This document shows positions 35,987-45,451 of a stretch of DNA of 64,000 bases, in pieces. The number at the start of each line of letters is the position of its first letter. Within the stretch, counting starts at the first letter, position 1. This stretch comes from Rehaibacterium terrae (GTDB taxonomy: Bacteria > Pseudomonadota > Gammaproteobacteria > Xanthomonadales > Xanthomonadaceae): positions 1 to 64,000 of the forward strand of contig NZ_JACHHX010000007.1 in the NCBI RefSeq assembly GCF_014202935.1. The letters are read 5' to 3'. A program made the translations under genes and the position numbers. The notes beneath the pieces were generated by a model. The model was not told the DNA's origin. It saw nothing but the letters and a program-made list of their open reading frames with translations, and searched no databases.

Positions 35987-36682
35987 ATGCAATTGGAAGG
36001 AAAGATCGTCGCACTCACCGGCGGCTTCGGCGGCCTCGGCCCCACCGTGGTGGATGCGTTGCGCCGGCAGGGCGCGAAAGTCGCCGTGATCGACCGCGCC
36101 GATGCGCCAGCCGCGGATTCCGCGGACGACGGCCGGCTGCTGCTGCCCGGCATCGACATCGCCGACGCCGATGCCGCCCGCGCCGCGTTCGAGCGCATCG
36201 CCGCGCACTTCGGCGGCGTGGATGCGCTGGTCAACCTCGCCGGCACCTATCGCTGGGAGCCGCTCGCCGAAGGCAGCCTCGACACCTGGAACCTGCTGCA
36301 CCGCGTGAACCTGCTCACCGCCGTGTCGGCCACCCGGGCCGCGCTGCCGCACCTGCTGGCGCGCGGCGGCGGGCGCATCGTCAACTTCGGCGCGCTGGGC
36401 GCGCTCAAGTCCGGCGCCGGCAACGGCCCCTACGCGGCCTCCAAGGCCGGCGTGCACCGGCTCACCGAGAGCCTGGCCGAGGAGCTCAAGGACCGCGGCA
36501 TCCAGGTCAACGCCATCCTGCCCAGCATCATCGACACGCCGGCCAACCGCGCCGACATGCCCAAGGCCGATTTCTCGCGCTGGGTGAAGCCGGCCGAACT
36601 GGCCGAGGTGGTCGTGTTCCTGCTCTCGCCGGGTGCCTCGGCCATCACCGGGGCGCTGATTCCGGTCGCCGGGCGGGTCTGA
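35987..36682 (+). CDS. Short-chain dehydrogenase/reductase
   Basis: A 231-residue NAD(P)-binding protein. TGGFGGLG (11-18) binds the cofactor, an Asp at the end of beta-2 (VIDRAD) suggests NAD(H) preference, and NLAGTY is the NNAG-like motif. The catalytic YAASK is present, but the Ser usually 13 residues before the Tyr is Ala (FGALGALKSGAGNGPY), so activity may be altered or absent. GAGGAG precedes ATG 35987. The substrate is unknown. Confidence 0.88.
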   Translation: MQLEGKIVALTGGFGGLGPTVVDALRRQGAKVAVIDRADAPAADSADDGRLLLPGIDIADADAARAAFERIAAHFGGVDALVNLAGTYRWEPLAEGSLDTWNLLHRVNLLTAVSATRAALPHLLARGGGRIVNFGALGALKSGAGNGPYAASKAGVHRLTESLAEELKDRGIQVNAILPSIIDTPANRADMPKADFSRWVKPAELAEVVVFLLSPGASAITGALIPVAGRV

Positions 36683-36698
36683 CCGGCCCGCTCACCAA

Positions 36699-37562
36699 TC
36701 ACATGTGGCTGCTGTCCCCGGTCCGCTGCGCGCCGGGGATATCGGCATCGAGCACGCCCTCGGCCATCAGAAAGTCGCGCAGCCGGGCGAGAAAGGCGGC
36801 ATCGAAGTACGGGCAGTCGTTGTGGCCGCAGTCCAGCGTCACCAGTTCGGCCCGCGGATGCGCCGCCGCCAGCCGCCGGCCGTGGGCGTAGGGAATGATC
36901 CGGTCGCGGCGGCCGTGGAAGAGCAGCACCGGGCCGTCGAAGCCGCCGATGCGCGCCAGGTTGTCGAAACGGTCGCGGATCAGGAAGGCCGGCGCGCCCA
37001 TCCGGCGCGCGAGGTCGGCCACCGAGGTGAAGCCGGCCAGCAGCACCAGCGCACGCACGGGACGCTCGTCGGCCAGTTGGATGGCCGGTCCACTGCCGAC
37101 CGAGCGGCCGATGGCCACGATGCGGGCGGCATCGACCTCCGGGCGCGCGGCCAGCCAGTCGTGACCCAGCCGCGCCATCTCGTTGAGCGTTTCCCGGGTC
37201 GGCTTGCCATCGGCACCGGCATAGCCGGGGTACTCCAGCAGCAACACGTGCACGCCGAGCGCGGCCACGCCGGCCAGCAAGGGCAGGTTCTGCTCGACCG
37301 TCTCGGCGTTGCCGTGGAAGTACAGCGCCGCCGGCGCGGTCGGCGCCGCGCCATGCGCGGGCAGCAGCACGCCGCGCACCTGGCCGAACGAGGCCGGGAT
37401 GCGCAGGTCCTGCGCCCGCGGCGGCCACCAGGCCGCGCTGTCGTCCCAGCGCATGCCGGCGCCAGGGAACATCAGCTGGCGCTGCTGCAGGAACAACAGC
37501 GCCAGATACAGCGCATAGGCGATGACGGCGACCACCAGGAAATTGAGCAGGCTGCGCAGCAT
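36699..37562 (-). CDS. Membrane-anchored alpha/beta hydrolase (BEM46/FrsA-like)
   Basis: A 287-residue hydrolase with one N-terminal membrane helix (about 5-25). The catalytic domain shows YFHGNAETV (oxyanion region), the nucleophile elbow GRSVGSG, the acid in HGRRDRIIP and the His in DCGHND. This arrangement is typical of serine hydrolases of the BEM46 type, probably exposed to the periplasm. Substrate is unknown. It converges with the SDR gene (16-base gap). Confidence 0.87.
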   Translation of the reverse strand: MLRSLLNFLVVAVIAYALYLALLFLQQRQLMFPGAGMRWDDSAAWWPPRAQDLRIPASFGQVRGVLLPAHGAAPTAPAALYFHGNAETVEQNLPLLAGVAALGVHVLLLEYPGYAGADGKPTRETLNEMARLGHDWLAARPEVDAARIVAIGRSVGSGPAIQLADERPVRALVLLAGFTSVADLARRMGAPAFLIRDRFDNLARIGGFDGPVLLFHGRRDRIIPYAHGRRLAAAHPRAELVTLDCGHNDCPYFDAAFLARLRDFLMAEGVLDADIPGAQRTGDSSHM

Positions 37563-37659
37563 GGACCGGACTCCCGTGCGACTCGCGGCAGGCTCGTGTC
37601 ACCCTGCCGTCCCGATCCGCCGCAGGCAAGCCCGTCCGCTGCCCCGTCCGCCGCCAGGC

Positions 37660-38583
37660 TCACTGCCCGCGCGGCGAGATCGCCGCCGACGACACCCAGC
37701 CGGGGTTGCCGTTCTCGTCCTCGACCTCCCACCAGATGCCTTCCTTGCCGCCGGTCGGATAGACAAGATCACCGGGCTTGAAGCCGCGCACGCTGCCTGA
37801 CGCGTCCGATGGCGTGCGCTTGAGGTCGGTCGCGGCGGTGACCACGTAGGCCTGCACCGGCGCCGTGGCCGCCGCATTGCCGCTCATGCCCTGCATGTAG
37901 CCGACCAGGTCGATGAAGGCGCGGGTGTAGGCGGCGGTGATGACCTTGCCGATCTCGGTGTCGGCGTAACCGCCGCCCACCGCCAGCGCGCCGCCGCGAT
38001 ATCCGCCGCCACCGAAGGAAATATCCGTCTTCTGCGCCATGCCCTCGGCGACGTAGAGCTGCTCGGTGGTGCGCAGGTCGAGCAGGGTGAGCAGCGTGTG
38101 CGCCTCCATCTTCTTGGTGCGCAGCCCGCCCAGTGCGGCACCGAAACGGCCGCCGACGATGCCGCCGATCGCGCCGCCGACGTTGGCGCCGCCGGCATTG
38201 GCGTCGCTGCCGACGATGTCCGGGACGATCACGTAGTCGGCCGCCGATACCTGACCGCGGCCGACATTGGCGCCACGCTGCAGCTCGCCCGAATCGGCCA
38301 GCGCGCGCTCGCCGCTGCGCATCTGCATGCCGCGCCCGCGATCGACCACCCGCAGGCAGTTCGAGCGCTGCGCCATCATCTTGATCAAGGCCTCGGGGCT
38401 GCCGAGCTGGTAGTCGCGCCACCACGGATGGGCCGGCTCGTCGATGGCGACCGTGCCGACCGGCGCGGCGCAGCGCGGCAGCTCGGGCGGAGCGTTCTTG
38501 CTGCTGCCGCGCTGGGCGACGGCATCGAAGGCGAACAGGCCCAAGGCTGGCAGCAACAGCCAGCGGAACACATCGAAACGCAT
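37660..38583 (-). CDS. CsgG/HfaB-like exported protein with C-terminal SH3 domain
   Basis: A 307-residue protein with a signal peptide (about 1-23). The body (about 40-225) has the CsgG-fold pattern: IKMMAQRSNCLRVVDRGRG, DYVIVPDIVGSD, a Gly-rich transmembrane-like stretch, LLTLLDLRTTEQLYVAEG and ITAAYTRAFIDLVGYM. After a linker comes a bacterial SH3-like domain (about 235-305; FKPGDLVYPTG, WWEVEDENGNPGWVSSAAI). No lipobox Cys follows the signal, unlike CsgG. No curli subunit genes are near. An envelope scaffold or LpoB-like role is possible. Confidence 0.78.
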   Translation of the reverse strand: MRFDVFRWLLLPALGLFAFDAVAQRGSSKNAPPELPRCAAPVGTVAIDEPAHPWWRDYQLGSPEALIKMMAQRSNCLRVVDRGRGMQMRSGERALADSGELQRGANVGRGQVSAADYVIVPDIVGSDANAGGANVGGAIGGIVGGRFGAALGGLRTKKMEAHTLLTLLDLRTTEQLYVAEGMAQKTDISFGGGGYRGGALAVGGGYADTEIGKVITAAYTRAFIDLVGYMQGMSGNAAATAPVQAYVVTAATDLKRTPSDASGSVRGFKPGDLVYPTGGKEGIWWEVEDENGNPGWVSSAAISPRGQ

Positions 38584-38674
38584 GGCATGACCTCCCGCCG
38601 GCCGCGACCCGACGCCGCCGGCATGCTGGCGAACTCCCCCGTCGGATACAGACGCAGGAAGCCGGCGCGGGCGG

Positions 38675-39976
38675 TCAGTCCGGCGCCGGGCCGGCGTGCC
38701 CGTGCCAGCCGGCCGGCAGGCTTCTGAGGTGCAGATCGCGCTGCGGATACGGGATGGTGATGCCCTCCCGCTTGAACGCCTTCCAGATTTCCACGTTCAG
38801 CTCGGAGCGGATGTTGTTGACGCCTTCCTGCGGGTCGTCGATCCAAACCCGCAGCTCCAGCTCGATGCCGCTGTCGCCGAAGCCCATCAGCCGTGCCACC
38901 GGCGCCGGCGCGTCCTCCACCCGCGGGTGGCCGCGGCCGACCTCGACCAGCAGGTCCATCGCGCGGATCGGGTCGTCGTCGTAACTGACCTGTACCGGCA
39001 CCTTGAGCCGCACCGCCTTGTCCGAGTAGCTCCAGTTGATCACCTCCGAGGTGATCAGGTTCTCGTTCGGGATCAGCGTCTCCACGCCGTCGCGGCTGCG
39101 CACCACCACGTAACGGGCGTTGAGCTCCTTCACCCAGCCGAAGCTGTCGCCGACCGTGATCACGTCGCCCGGCCGGATCGAGCGGTCCATGATCAGGATG
39201 AAGCCGGAGATGAAGTTGGAGGCGATCCGCTGCAGGCCGAAGCCGATGCCGACACCGAGCGCGCCGGAGAACACCGCCAGCGAGGTCAGGTTGACGCCGA
39301 CGATGTTCAGGCCGACCAGCAGGGCCAGCAGCACCAGGGTGAAGCGCAGCACCTTGGCCACGCCGACGCGCACGCCGATCGACACCTCGCCGGCCGCCAT
39401 CACCCGCCGTTCGAGCAGTCGCGAGAGCAGGCCGGCGGCCAGCAGCAGCAGCGCCACCACGACGACGATGGTGAGCAGGTCGAGCAGCGAGAAGCGCGTT
39501 TCGCCGAAGCTGAGCGCCAAGCCGTCGAGCAGGTCGCGCGCCGGCCCAAGCCAGCCGAGCAGGTACAGCGCCACCACCGCCCAGATCACGCCGCTGACCG
39601 TGTGCTCGAAGGCGTCCAGCAGCGGTCCGGGGTTCATCCCGCGCCGCAGCAGGTAGAGCAGCAGGCGAACCGCCGCCAGCGACGCGGCCAGCACCGCCAG
39701 CATCTGCGGCCCGGCATGCGGCCAGCCGGCCAATGCCAGTGCAGCGGCCGCGAGCAGCGCCAGCAGCACGATCGCGCCCGGTCGCCACAGTCGCTCGGCC
39801 AGGTCGCCGACCCAGCCGCCGGCGGCATGCAGCCGTCCCGGCTTGCGGGTCAGCAGCCAGCCGCCGGCCAACGCCAGCAGCACCGCGCCCCATTGCGCCG
39901 CTCGCCTCGGATCGCGGAAGACCTCGAACGCATCCGCGAGGACTTCACCCACCGCTTGCCACTCCGGAACATCCAT
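38675..39976 (-). CDS. MscS-family mechanosensitive channel
   Basis: A 433-residue inner-membrane protein with about six helices. The last is the pore helix, with the Ala/Gly packing pattern FSGALGVGIGFGLQRIASNFISGFIL, followed by the beta domain (PGDVITVGDSFGWVKELNARYVVVRSRDG, IPNENLITSEVINWSYSD) and the alpha/beta cytoplasmic domain. It protects against hypo-osmotic shock in homologues. ATG 39976 is used. It is longer than E. coli MscS (286) because of extra N-terminal helices. Confidence 0.92.
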   Translation of the reverse strand: MDVPEWQAVGEVLADAFEVFRDPRRAAQWGAVLLALAGGWLLTRKPGRLHAAGGWVGDLAERLWRPGAIVLLALLAAAALALAGWPHAGPQMLAVLAASLAAVRLLLYLLRRGMNPGPLLDAFEHTVSGVIWAVVALYLLGWLGPARDLLDGLALSFGETRFSLLDLLTIVVVVALLLLAAGLLSRLLERRVMAAGEVSIGVRVGVAKVLRFTLVLLALLVGLNIVGVNLTSLAVFSGALGVGIGFGLQRIASNFISGFILIMDRSIRPGDVITVGDSFGWVKELNARYVVVRSRDGVETLIPNENLITSEVINWSYSDKAVRLKVPVQVSYDDDPIRAMDLLVEVGRGHPRVEDAPAPVARLMGFGDSGIELELRVWIDDPQEGVNNIRSELNVEIWKAFKREGITIPYPQRDLHLRSLPAGWHGHAGPAPD

Positions 39977-40282
39977 GTACCGATTCTGGCACGTCGTGCC
40001 GGACATCGCGCGACTACTGGCGCCAGATGGCGATGAGGCGGTGGCACGGCTGGTACCCACGCAGCCCGATATCACAAGCTCGGCAGGCCCGCCTGCGCGG
40101 AGCTGCTGTACTGGCTCTGGCAACGGTTGGCGCTCAGGCCATGGCAGCCCTTTCGCGCCGTGCCGATCGGGCCGGCACAGCGGGCAAGACCCGCGCCGAG
40201 GCCACCCCCTGCCAGCCGGCACGTTCACACCTCGCCGGGCCTGCGGCATCATCGGGCGCTGTCACGCCGCGGAAGCCTGCCC
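39977..40282. other. 306-base intergenic region, no gene seen
   Basis: The region separates the divergent mscS-like and M14 peptidase genes and must hold their promoters. I see no convincing -35/-10 pair, hairpin or coding sequence; open frames here are GC-skew artefacts. Confidence 0.5.
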
Positions 40283-43162
40283 ATGCCACGATCCTGCCTG
40301 CGCCACCTCGGTGGACTGCTGCTCGGCCTCGCCCTCGCCTCGCCGCTCGCCTTCGCTGCCCAGCCCGTGCCGGCCGCGCCGTTGCAGCAGGTATTCGGCG
40401 CGCGCGAGTACGACGCCCGCATCGCCACGCCCGATACGCTGCTCGGCTTTGCCCACGGCAGCCAGGCCGCCACGCCGGAGGAGATCCACGCCGCCCTGCT
40501 CGCCTGGGCCGCGCAGAGCGACCGTCTGCGCGTGCACACCTACGCGCGCAGCCACCAGGGCCGCCCGCTGAGCGTGGCCATCGTGTCCAGCCCGGCCAAT
40601 CTGGCGCGGCTGGACGCGCTGCAGGATGAACTGGACGAACTGGCTGACCCACGCCGCACCAGCGAGGCGCGCGCCCGCGAGATCATCGCCCGCGCGCCGG
40701 CAGTGGCCTACATCGCGCACAGCATCCACGGCAATGAAACCTCCGGCGGCGACGCCGCGCTCGGCCTGGTCTACCACCTGATCGCCGGCAACGACGGGGA
40801 GACGCGCGCGCTGCTCGACAGCACCATCGTCATCGTCGACCCGCTGCTCAATCCCGACGGCCGCGCCCGCGCCGTGGGCGACCTGCGCGGCTTCCGCACC
40901 GCCCAGCCCAGCCACGACGGCCAGCAGCTCGCGCGCGGCACGTCCTGGCCGTTCGGACGCGGCAACCACTACGTGTTCGACCTCAACCGCGACTGGATCT
41001 ACGGCACCCAGCCGGAGACGCGCGGCCGGTTGGCGCTGCTCAAGCGCTGGCATCCGCTGCTGTTCGTCGACGCGCACGAGATGGGTGCACAGGACACCTT
41101 CCTGTTCTCGCCGCCACGCGCGCCGGTCAACCGGCACTTCCCGCCGCGCTTCCGCGAGTACCTGGAGCGCTTCTCGCGCGACCAGGCCGAAGCCTTCGAT
41201 CGCCGCGGCTGGGTTTACTACTCGGGCGAGTGGAACGAGGGCTGGTATCCCGGCTACTCCGACGCCTGGGGCGGCATGCGCGGCGCGGTCAACATCCTCT
41301 ACGAGCAAGCCCGCGTCGCCGACCACGGTGTGCGCCAGGCCAACGGCCAGGTGCTGCACTACAGCGAGGGCGTGGCACGCCAGCTCGGCAGCGCCTGGGC
41401 CAACCTGCAGTCGCTGCGCGCCAACCACCGGCAACTGCTGCAGGCGTTCTGGGACGACCGCAAGCAGGTGACCGGCGGCAGCGGCGAGTACGCGCGCCGG
41501 CTGTACGCGATCCCCGGCGACGCCCATCCCACCCGCCTCGCCACCCTGCTCGACCTGCTCGCGCTGCAGAACATCGAGGTCTACCGCACCACCCGCGAGT
41601 GGCGCCCCGGCGCCGCCACCGACACGCTCGGCCGCCGCACCAGCCCGACCCTGCCGGCCGGCAGCCTGATCGTGCCGAACCGCCAGCCGCTGGCGCGGCT
41701 GGTCGCCAACCTGTTCGAGTTCGACCAGCGCATCGACGAAGGCTCGCTGCGCAAGGAGCGCGAGGAGCTGCTGCGCACCGGCAGCGGCACCATGTACGAC
41801 GTCACCGCCTGGAACCTGCCGATGATGTTCGGCGTGCAGGCCTACACGCTGGAAGGCGGCATGCCGGGCGACGCCGAGCGCGTCGGCGAGCCCGCCGTCG
41901 CCGGCGCGGCGCTGCCGGCGGCGTCCGAGGTCGGCTATCTGATTCCCGGCCACGACGACGGCGCGCTGCGTGCCGCCTCGGCGCTGCTGCAGGCCGGCCT
42001 GCAGCCGCGCGTCGCGCTCAAGCCGCTCGAACTCGACGGCCGCCGCTACCCGCGCGGCAGCGTGGTGGTGACCCGCTACGACCACCGCGACCGCAGCGCG
42101 GAAGACCTGCGCCAGGCGCTCGCCGCCGCCCTGCCGCACCTGCGCGAAGGCATCGTGGCGCTGCGCAGCGGCCAGGGCCCGGGCGACTTCCCCGACCTCG
42201 GCGGCGGCGAATTCGGCCTGCTGCAGGCGCCGCGCGTCGCCATCCTCGGCAAGGGCGCGGTCGGCTCGCAGAACTTCGGCTTCGTCTGGCACTACCTCGA
42301 GCACGGCCTCGGCCTCACCCCGACCCTGCTGGACGAGGCCGCGCTCGCCCGCACCGACCTGCGTCCCTACAACGTCATCGTGCTGCCCGAGCGCAGCGGC
42401 CCGCTCGACAGCGGCGTGCGCGACGCGCTCAAGGGCTGGACCGAGGCCGGCGGCACCCTGGTCGCCATCGGCGCCGCCAGCGCCGCCCTCGCGATGAAGG
42501 ACGGCCCGGTCAAGGCGCGCACCCTCGACACCGCCCTGGAAGACCTCGCCCCCTACCGCGGCTGGCTCGCCCGCGAGTGGCTGGCCACGCAGGCCGGCGA
42601 GCAGGTCGGCGCCCGGCTGTGGAGCCACGCCGCCGTCGCCGGCCAGCCGGCGCCGTGGCCGAGCGACATCGGCAACGACAAGGACGACCTCAAGGCGCGC
42701 GAAGCACGCGAGCAGTGGCGCCGGCTGTTCGCGCCGCGCGGCGCCTTCCTCGCCGCCCGCTGCGCCGACACCAGCTGGCTGACGCTCGGCTGCGACGGCG
42801 TGCTGCCGGTGCTGGTCGACGCCAACGCCCCGCTGATGGCTGGCGATGGCGTGGAAGCGCCGTTCCGCCTCGGCGCCTTCGTGTCCGGCGGCGACAAGCG
42901 CGAATGGACCGCCTTCGGCTGGGCCGGCATCCCGCCCGGCCAGAGTCTGCACCTGCGCATGAGCGGCCTGCTCTGGCCGGAGGCGCAGGAGCGCCTGGCC
43001 AACACCGCCTGGCTGACCCGCGAAGCGCTCGGCCGCGGCCAGGTGATCCTGTTCGCCACCACCCCGGTCTTCCGCGGCGCCAGCCACGGCATGCAGCGCG
43101 TGCTCGGCAACGCCGTCGTGCTCGGCCCGGGCCTGGGCGCCAGCGCGCCGATCCTGCCCTGA
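40283..43162 (+). CDS. Secreted M14-family zinc carboxypeptidase
   Basis: A 959-residue exported protein with a signal peptide (about 1-26, ending FAA). The peptidase domain (about 50-350) has the zinc motif HSIHGNETSGGD (HxxE), NPDGRARA and the third ligand in LLFVDAHEMG, typical of M14 peptidases with a long unrelated C-terminal half. The C-terminal part (about 620-950) contains a flavodoxin- or glutamine amidotransferase-like beta-alpha region (YNVIVLPERSG, GWTEAGGTLVAIG) as in related large M14 proteins. It probably degrades extracellular peptides. Confidence 0.9.
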   Translation: MPRSCLRHLGGLLLGLALASPLAFAAQPVPAAPLQQVFGAREYDARIATPDTLLGFAHGSQAATPEEIHAALLAWAAQSDRLRVHTYARSHQGRPLSVAIVSSPANLARLDALQDELDELADPRRTSEARAREIIARAPAVAYIAHSIHGNETSGGDAALGLVYHLIAGNDGETRALLDSTIVIVDPLLNPDGRARAVGDLRGFRTAQPSHDGQQLARGTSWPFGRGNHYVFDLNRDWIYGTQPETRGRLALLKRWHPLLFVDAHEMGAQDTFLFSPPRAPVNRHFPPRFREYLERFSRDQAEAFDRRGWVYYSGEWNEGWYPGYSDAWGGMRGAVNILYEQARVADHGVRQANGQVLHYSEGVARQLGSAWANLQSLRANHRQLLQAFWDDRKQVTGGSGEYARRLYAIPGDAHPTRLATLLDLLALQNIEVYRTTREWRPGAATDTLGRRTSPTLPAGSLIVPNRQPLARLVANLFEFDQRIDEGSLRKEREELLRTGSGTMYDVTAWNLPMMFGVQAYTLEGGMPGDAERVGEPAVAGAALPAASEVGYLIPGHDDGALRAASALLQAGLQPRVALKPLELDGRRYPRGSVVVTRYDHRDRSAEDLRQALAAALPHLREGIVALRSGQGPGDFPDLGGGEFGLLQAPRVAILGKGAVGSQNFGFVWHYLEHGLGLTPTLLDEAALARTDLRPYNVIVLPERSGPLDSGVRDALKGWTEAGGTLVAIGAASAALAMKDGPVKARTLDTALEDLAPYRGWLAREWLATQAGEQVGARLWSHAAVAGQPAPWPSDIGNDKDDLKAREAREQWRRLFAPRGAFLAARCADTSWLTLGCDGVLPVLVDANAPLMAGDGVEAPFRLGAFVSGGDKREWTAFGWAGIPPGQSLHLRMSGLLWPEAQERLANTAWLTREALGRGQVILFATTPVFRGASHGMQRVLGNAVVLGPGLGASAPILP

Positions 43163-43183
43163 GCGAACCGCCGCGTCCTGGCC

Positions 43184-43906
43184 TCAGGACGCGGCGTTCA
43201 GCGCCAGCGCCCGGTCGACGAAACCGTCGAGCGCCGCGCGCACCCGCGAGGCATCCTCGCCCCCGGCATCCGGCAGGATGGCGTAGACGAACACCAGCCT
43301 GCCGCCGATGTGGGCCACCGCGCCGGCGAGCTGCAGCGTCATCTGCTGCGTCTGCCCGGCCACCGCGGCCGTGACCGGCATCCGCAGGACGAAGCGCAGC
43401 GACCGCGGATCGTCGCCGTAGGGCTGCGGTTTGCCCAGCTCACCGAAACGGACGCCAACCTCCAGGCCGGTGGCCTCGCTCATCCGCTGACTGGCTTCAT
43501 CCCCGGTGGTGCGCGCCAGCGCGTCCACATCGATCATCCCGAAGCTGCGCGCGAGCTCCGGCCGCACCCGCTGCCAGTCGGCCTCGCTGACACCGAGCGC
43601 CTCGACATGGCGCAGCACCTGCACCTGGAATACCGCCAGCTCCCCAGGCAGCCCGAGCGCCTGGCGCCGGAGATCGCCTTCGGTGATGAACGCCTCGACC
43701 AGCCGGTTTTCGGGCGGCAGGGCCGCCGCCATGGTGGCATGCAGCTCCGGGGCGGCCTCACTGCTGCGCAGGTAGCCCTCACCGACCGCGAACTTCAGCT
43801 CGGCGCCGCCGATCTGCAGTGGCACCACCGTCTCCGCCGCCAGCGAAAACGACCACGCCAGCGCCAGCAGCGCGACGCCCCGCCGCCACATCGTCATCCC
43901 CCTCAT
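43184..43906 (-). CDS. Exported protein of unknown function (third in a secreted trio)
   Basis: A 240-residue product with a signal peptide (about 1-24, ending LAA). The mature domain begins VVPLQIGGAELKFAVGEGYL and ends in a helix DASRVRAALDGFVDRALALNA; it is mixed alpha/beta and has no cysteine pair. AGGGGGG precedes ATG 43906. It is last of three minus-strand genes (44384-45094, 43939-44346, this one) separated by 32-37 bases, all exported. I do not recognise the family; the trio probably works together at the envelope. Confidence 0.8.
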   Translation of the reverse strand: MRGMTMWRRGVALLALAWSFSLAAETVVPLQIGGAELKFAVGEGYLRSSEAAPELHATMAAALPPENRLVEAFITEGDLRRQALGLPGELAVFQVQVLRHVEALGVSEADWQRVRPELARSFGMIDVDALARTTGDEASQRMSEATGLEVGVRFGELGKPQPYGDDPRSLRFVLRMPVTAAVAGQTQQMTLQLAGAVAHIGGRLVFVYAILPDAGGEDASRVRAALDGFVDRALALNAAS

Positions 43907-43938
43907 GTGCGTTCCCCCCTGTCGAAAGATGGCACGTC

Positions 43939-44346
43939 TCAGCGGCAGTGTTCCGCCACATGGCGGTCCAGTCGCCGCAGATCCTCGATCTTCAACTCGC
44001 GCCAGCGCAGGTCGCGCTCGCGCCTGGCGTGGGCCTTGGCCTGCTCGCAACGCGCGCGCCGTGCCTGCGCCTGGCGCTGGGCGCGGGTGGGGCCGGACTC
44101 GCGGATCCACACCGGCGCGGTGTTCGTCGGCAGCGAGGGCGGGGCCTGGCTGGTCCGCGGCGCGGGCGGCTCGGGCTGGACGGCGCGCCGCCAGTGCTCG
44201 CGGCTGTCCGGCGGGCACGGCTCGGACTGGATGCTCACCTGTCCGTCCGCCTTCGCCTCGCATTTGTACAGCCAGCGCGACTCGGCCATCGCCGGAACGG
44301 CGCCCAACATGCCCGCCAGCACCAGCAGCCTCGGAAAATTCCGCAT
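43939..44346 (-). CDS. Exported cysteine-containing protein (DUF4124-like)
   Basis: A 135-residue protein with a signal peptide (about 1-21, ending AMA). RWLYKCEAKADGQVSIQSEPCPPDSREHW recalls DUF4124 beta-hairpin modules that carry a Cys pair. A Pro-rich linker and an Arg/Ala/Glu-rich helix (about 85-130) with Cys follow. GGAGGGG precedes ATG 44346. It is the middle gene of the secreted trio. Confidence 0.78.
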   Translation of the reverse strand: MRNFPRLLVLAGMLGAVPAMAESRWLYKCEAKADGQVSIQSEPCPPDSREHWRRAVQPEPPAPRTSQAPPSLPTNTAPVWIRESGPTRAQRQAQARRARCEQAKAHARRERDLRWRELKIEDLRRLDRHVAEHCR

Positions 44347-44383
44347 GTCGCCCCTCCCTGGGATCGCCGCCGCAGTGCGTCCG

Positions 44384-45094
44384 TCAACCGCCGACTTCGA
44401 TCCGTACGCCTTCCACCGGCGTCCGCAGCTGCGCCGCGACGCGCTCGGCGCGTGGCGGCTCGTCGTTGCGGTGCTGGCAGGGGTTGCTCGGCCGACTGCC
44501 CTCCACATGCACCCGGAAGCAGACCGGCACGGTCACCGTGGTGGCGACGCCGTGGCCGGCCACGCGCTCGGGCTCGAAGCGCCAGTGCCGCATCGACTCC
44601 GTGGCGGCAGCGACCAGGGTTCTGAGGCGACGCGGATGCTCGCGCGCCGGCTGCACGGCGAGCACATGGCCCTCGGCGTCGATCTCGACACGCAGTTCGA
44701 CCTCGCCCTCGATGCGCTGCATGAGCGCGCTGGTCGGATAACGTGGCGGCACGGTTTTGGCGTAGCCCGGCCCGACCTCCGCCGAGAGCAGGTCCAGCGC
44801 CAGCCGCCCGGCCTCGACCTGGGTCGCGCGCAGGCGCAGGTGCAGCCAGCTCTCGGTTGGCTGCGGCTCGCCATCGACGGCGCCGGGAATGAAGCTCCAG
44901 CCGGCGATGCTGCGCCGCAAGGCCGCGTCCAGGGCCTGGTGCAGCTCGTGTTTGGGGGCGAGCGCCCGCACCTGCCCGTCGGCGTCGAGCCAGAGCCGGT
45001 AACTGACCTGCAGCTCGGTCCGTTCGGCGGCGTGGGCCGTCGTCGCCAGCGCCAGGATGACCAGCGCGCACCACCCGCGAATGCCCTGCGTCAT
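44384..45094 (-). CDS. Exported TonB C-terminal-domain protein
   Basis: A 236-residue product with a signal peptide (about 1-23, ending AHAA). The second half contains PPRYPTSALMQRIEGEVELRV and VDAEGHV-like EIDAEGHVLAVQP, then SMRHWRFEPERV, the TonB C-terminal domain signature. It lacks the cytoplasmic/transmembrane anchor and Pro-rich span of true TonB, so it is a free periplasmic TonB-C protein. GGAGGAAG precedes ATG 45094. It is the first gene of the secreted trio. Confidence 0.83.
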   Translation of the reverse strand: MTQGIRGWCALVILALATTAHAAERTELQVSYRLWLDADGQVRALAPKHELHQALDAALRRSIAGWSFIPGAVDGEPQPTESWLHLRLRATQVEAGRLALDLLSAEVGPGYAKTVPPRYPTSALMQRIEGEVELRVEIDAEGHVLAVQPAREHPRRLRTLVAAATESMRHWRFEPERVAGHGVATTVTVPVCFRVHVEGSRPSNPCQHRNDEPPRAERVAAQLRTPVEGVRIEVGG

Positions 45095-45451
45095 GACTTC
45101 CTCCGTGAAGACCGGTGCCCGCCACCATGCCGCAGTCCCGCTCTCGCGACAAGTACCACCGGCAATCCGGCATGCCGCTGCTCGTCGTGATCGTCGTCCG
45201 CCGTGACACCCCCTTGGGGCTAGGCCGGCCGCGCCTGCCGGCGGCGGCGGCTGCAGGCCGTCGCGCTCGGCCTGCGCAGCGCCTCCGCGATCCAGCCGAT
45301 CCAGTACGCGCGCCGCCACGGCCATGCGCGACGACGCGGTGCCTGGGATGCTGCACATCGGCCTCGGCCCGCTCGCGCACCACAGCCTGCGGCGCCCGCT
45401 GCTGGAGGTGATCGGGCAGACGCGGCCTGCAGCGGCAAGCCCCGCACCGGC
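45095..45451. other. 357-base region without a supported gene
   Basis: Between the TonB-C gene and the GNAT gene no frame gives a convincing protein. A plus-strand stretch from 45324 (MRDDAVPGMLHIGLGPLAHH) reads somewhat protein-like but lacks a Shine-Dalgarno and runs into the GNAT gene, so it may be a decayed remnant or chance. Confidence 0.4.
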
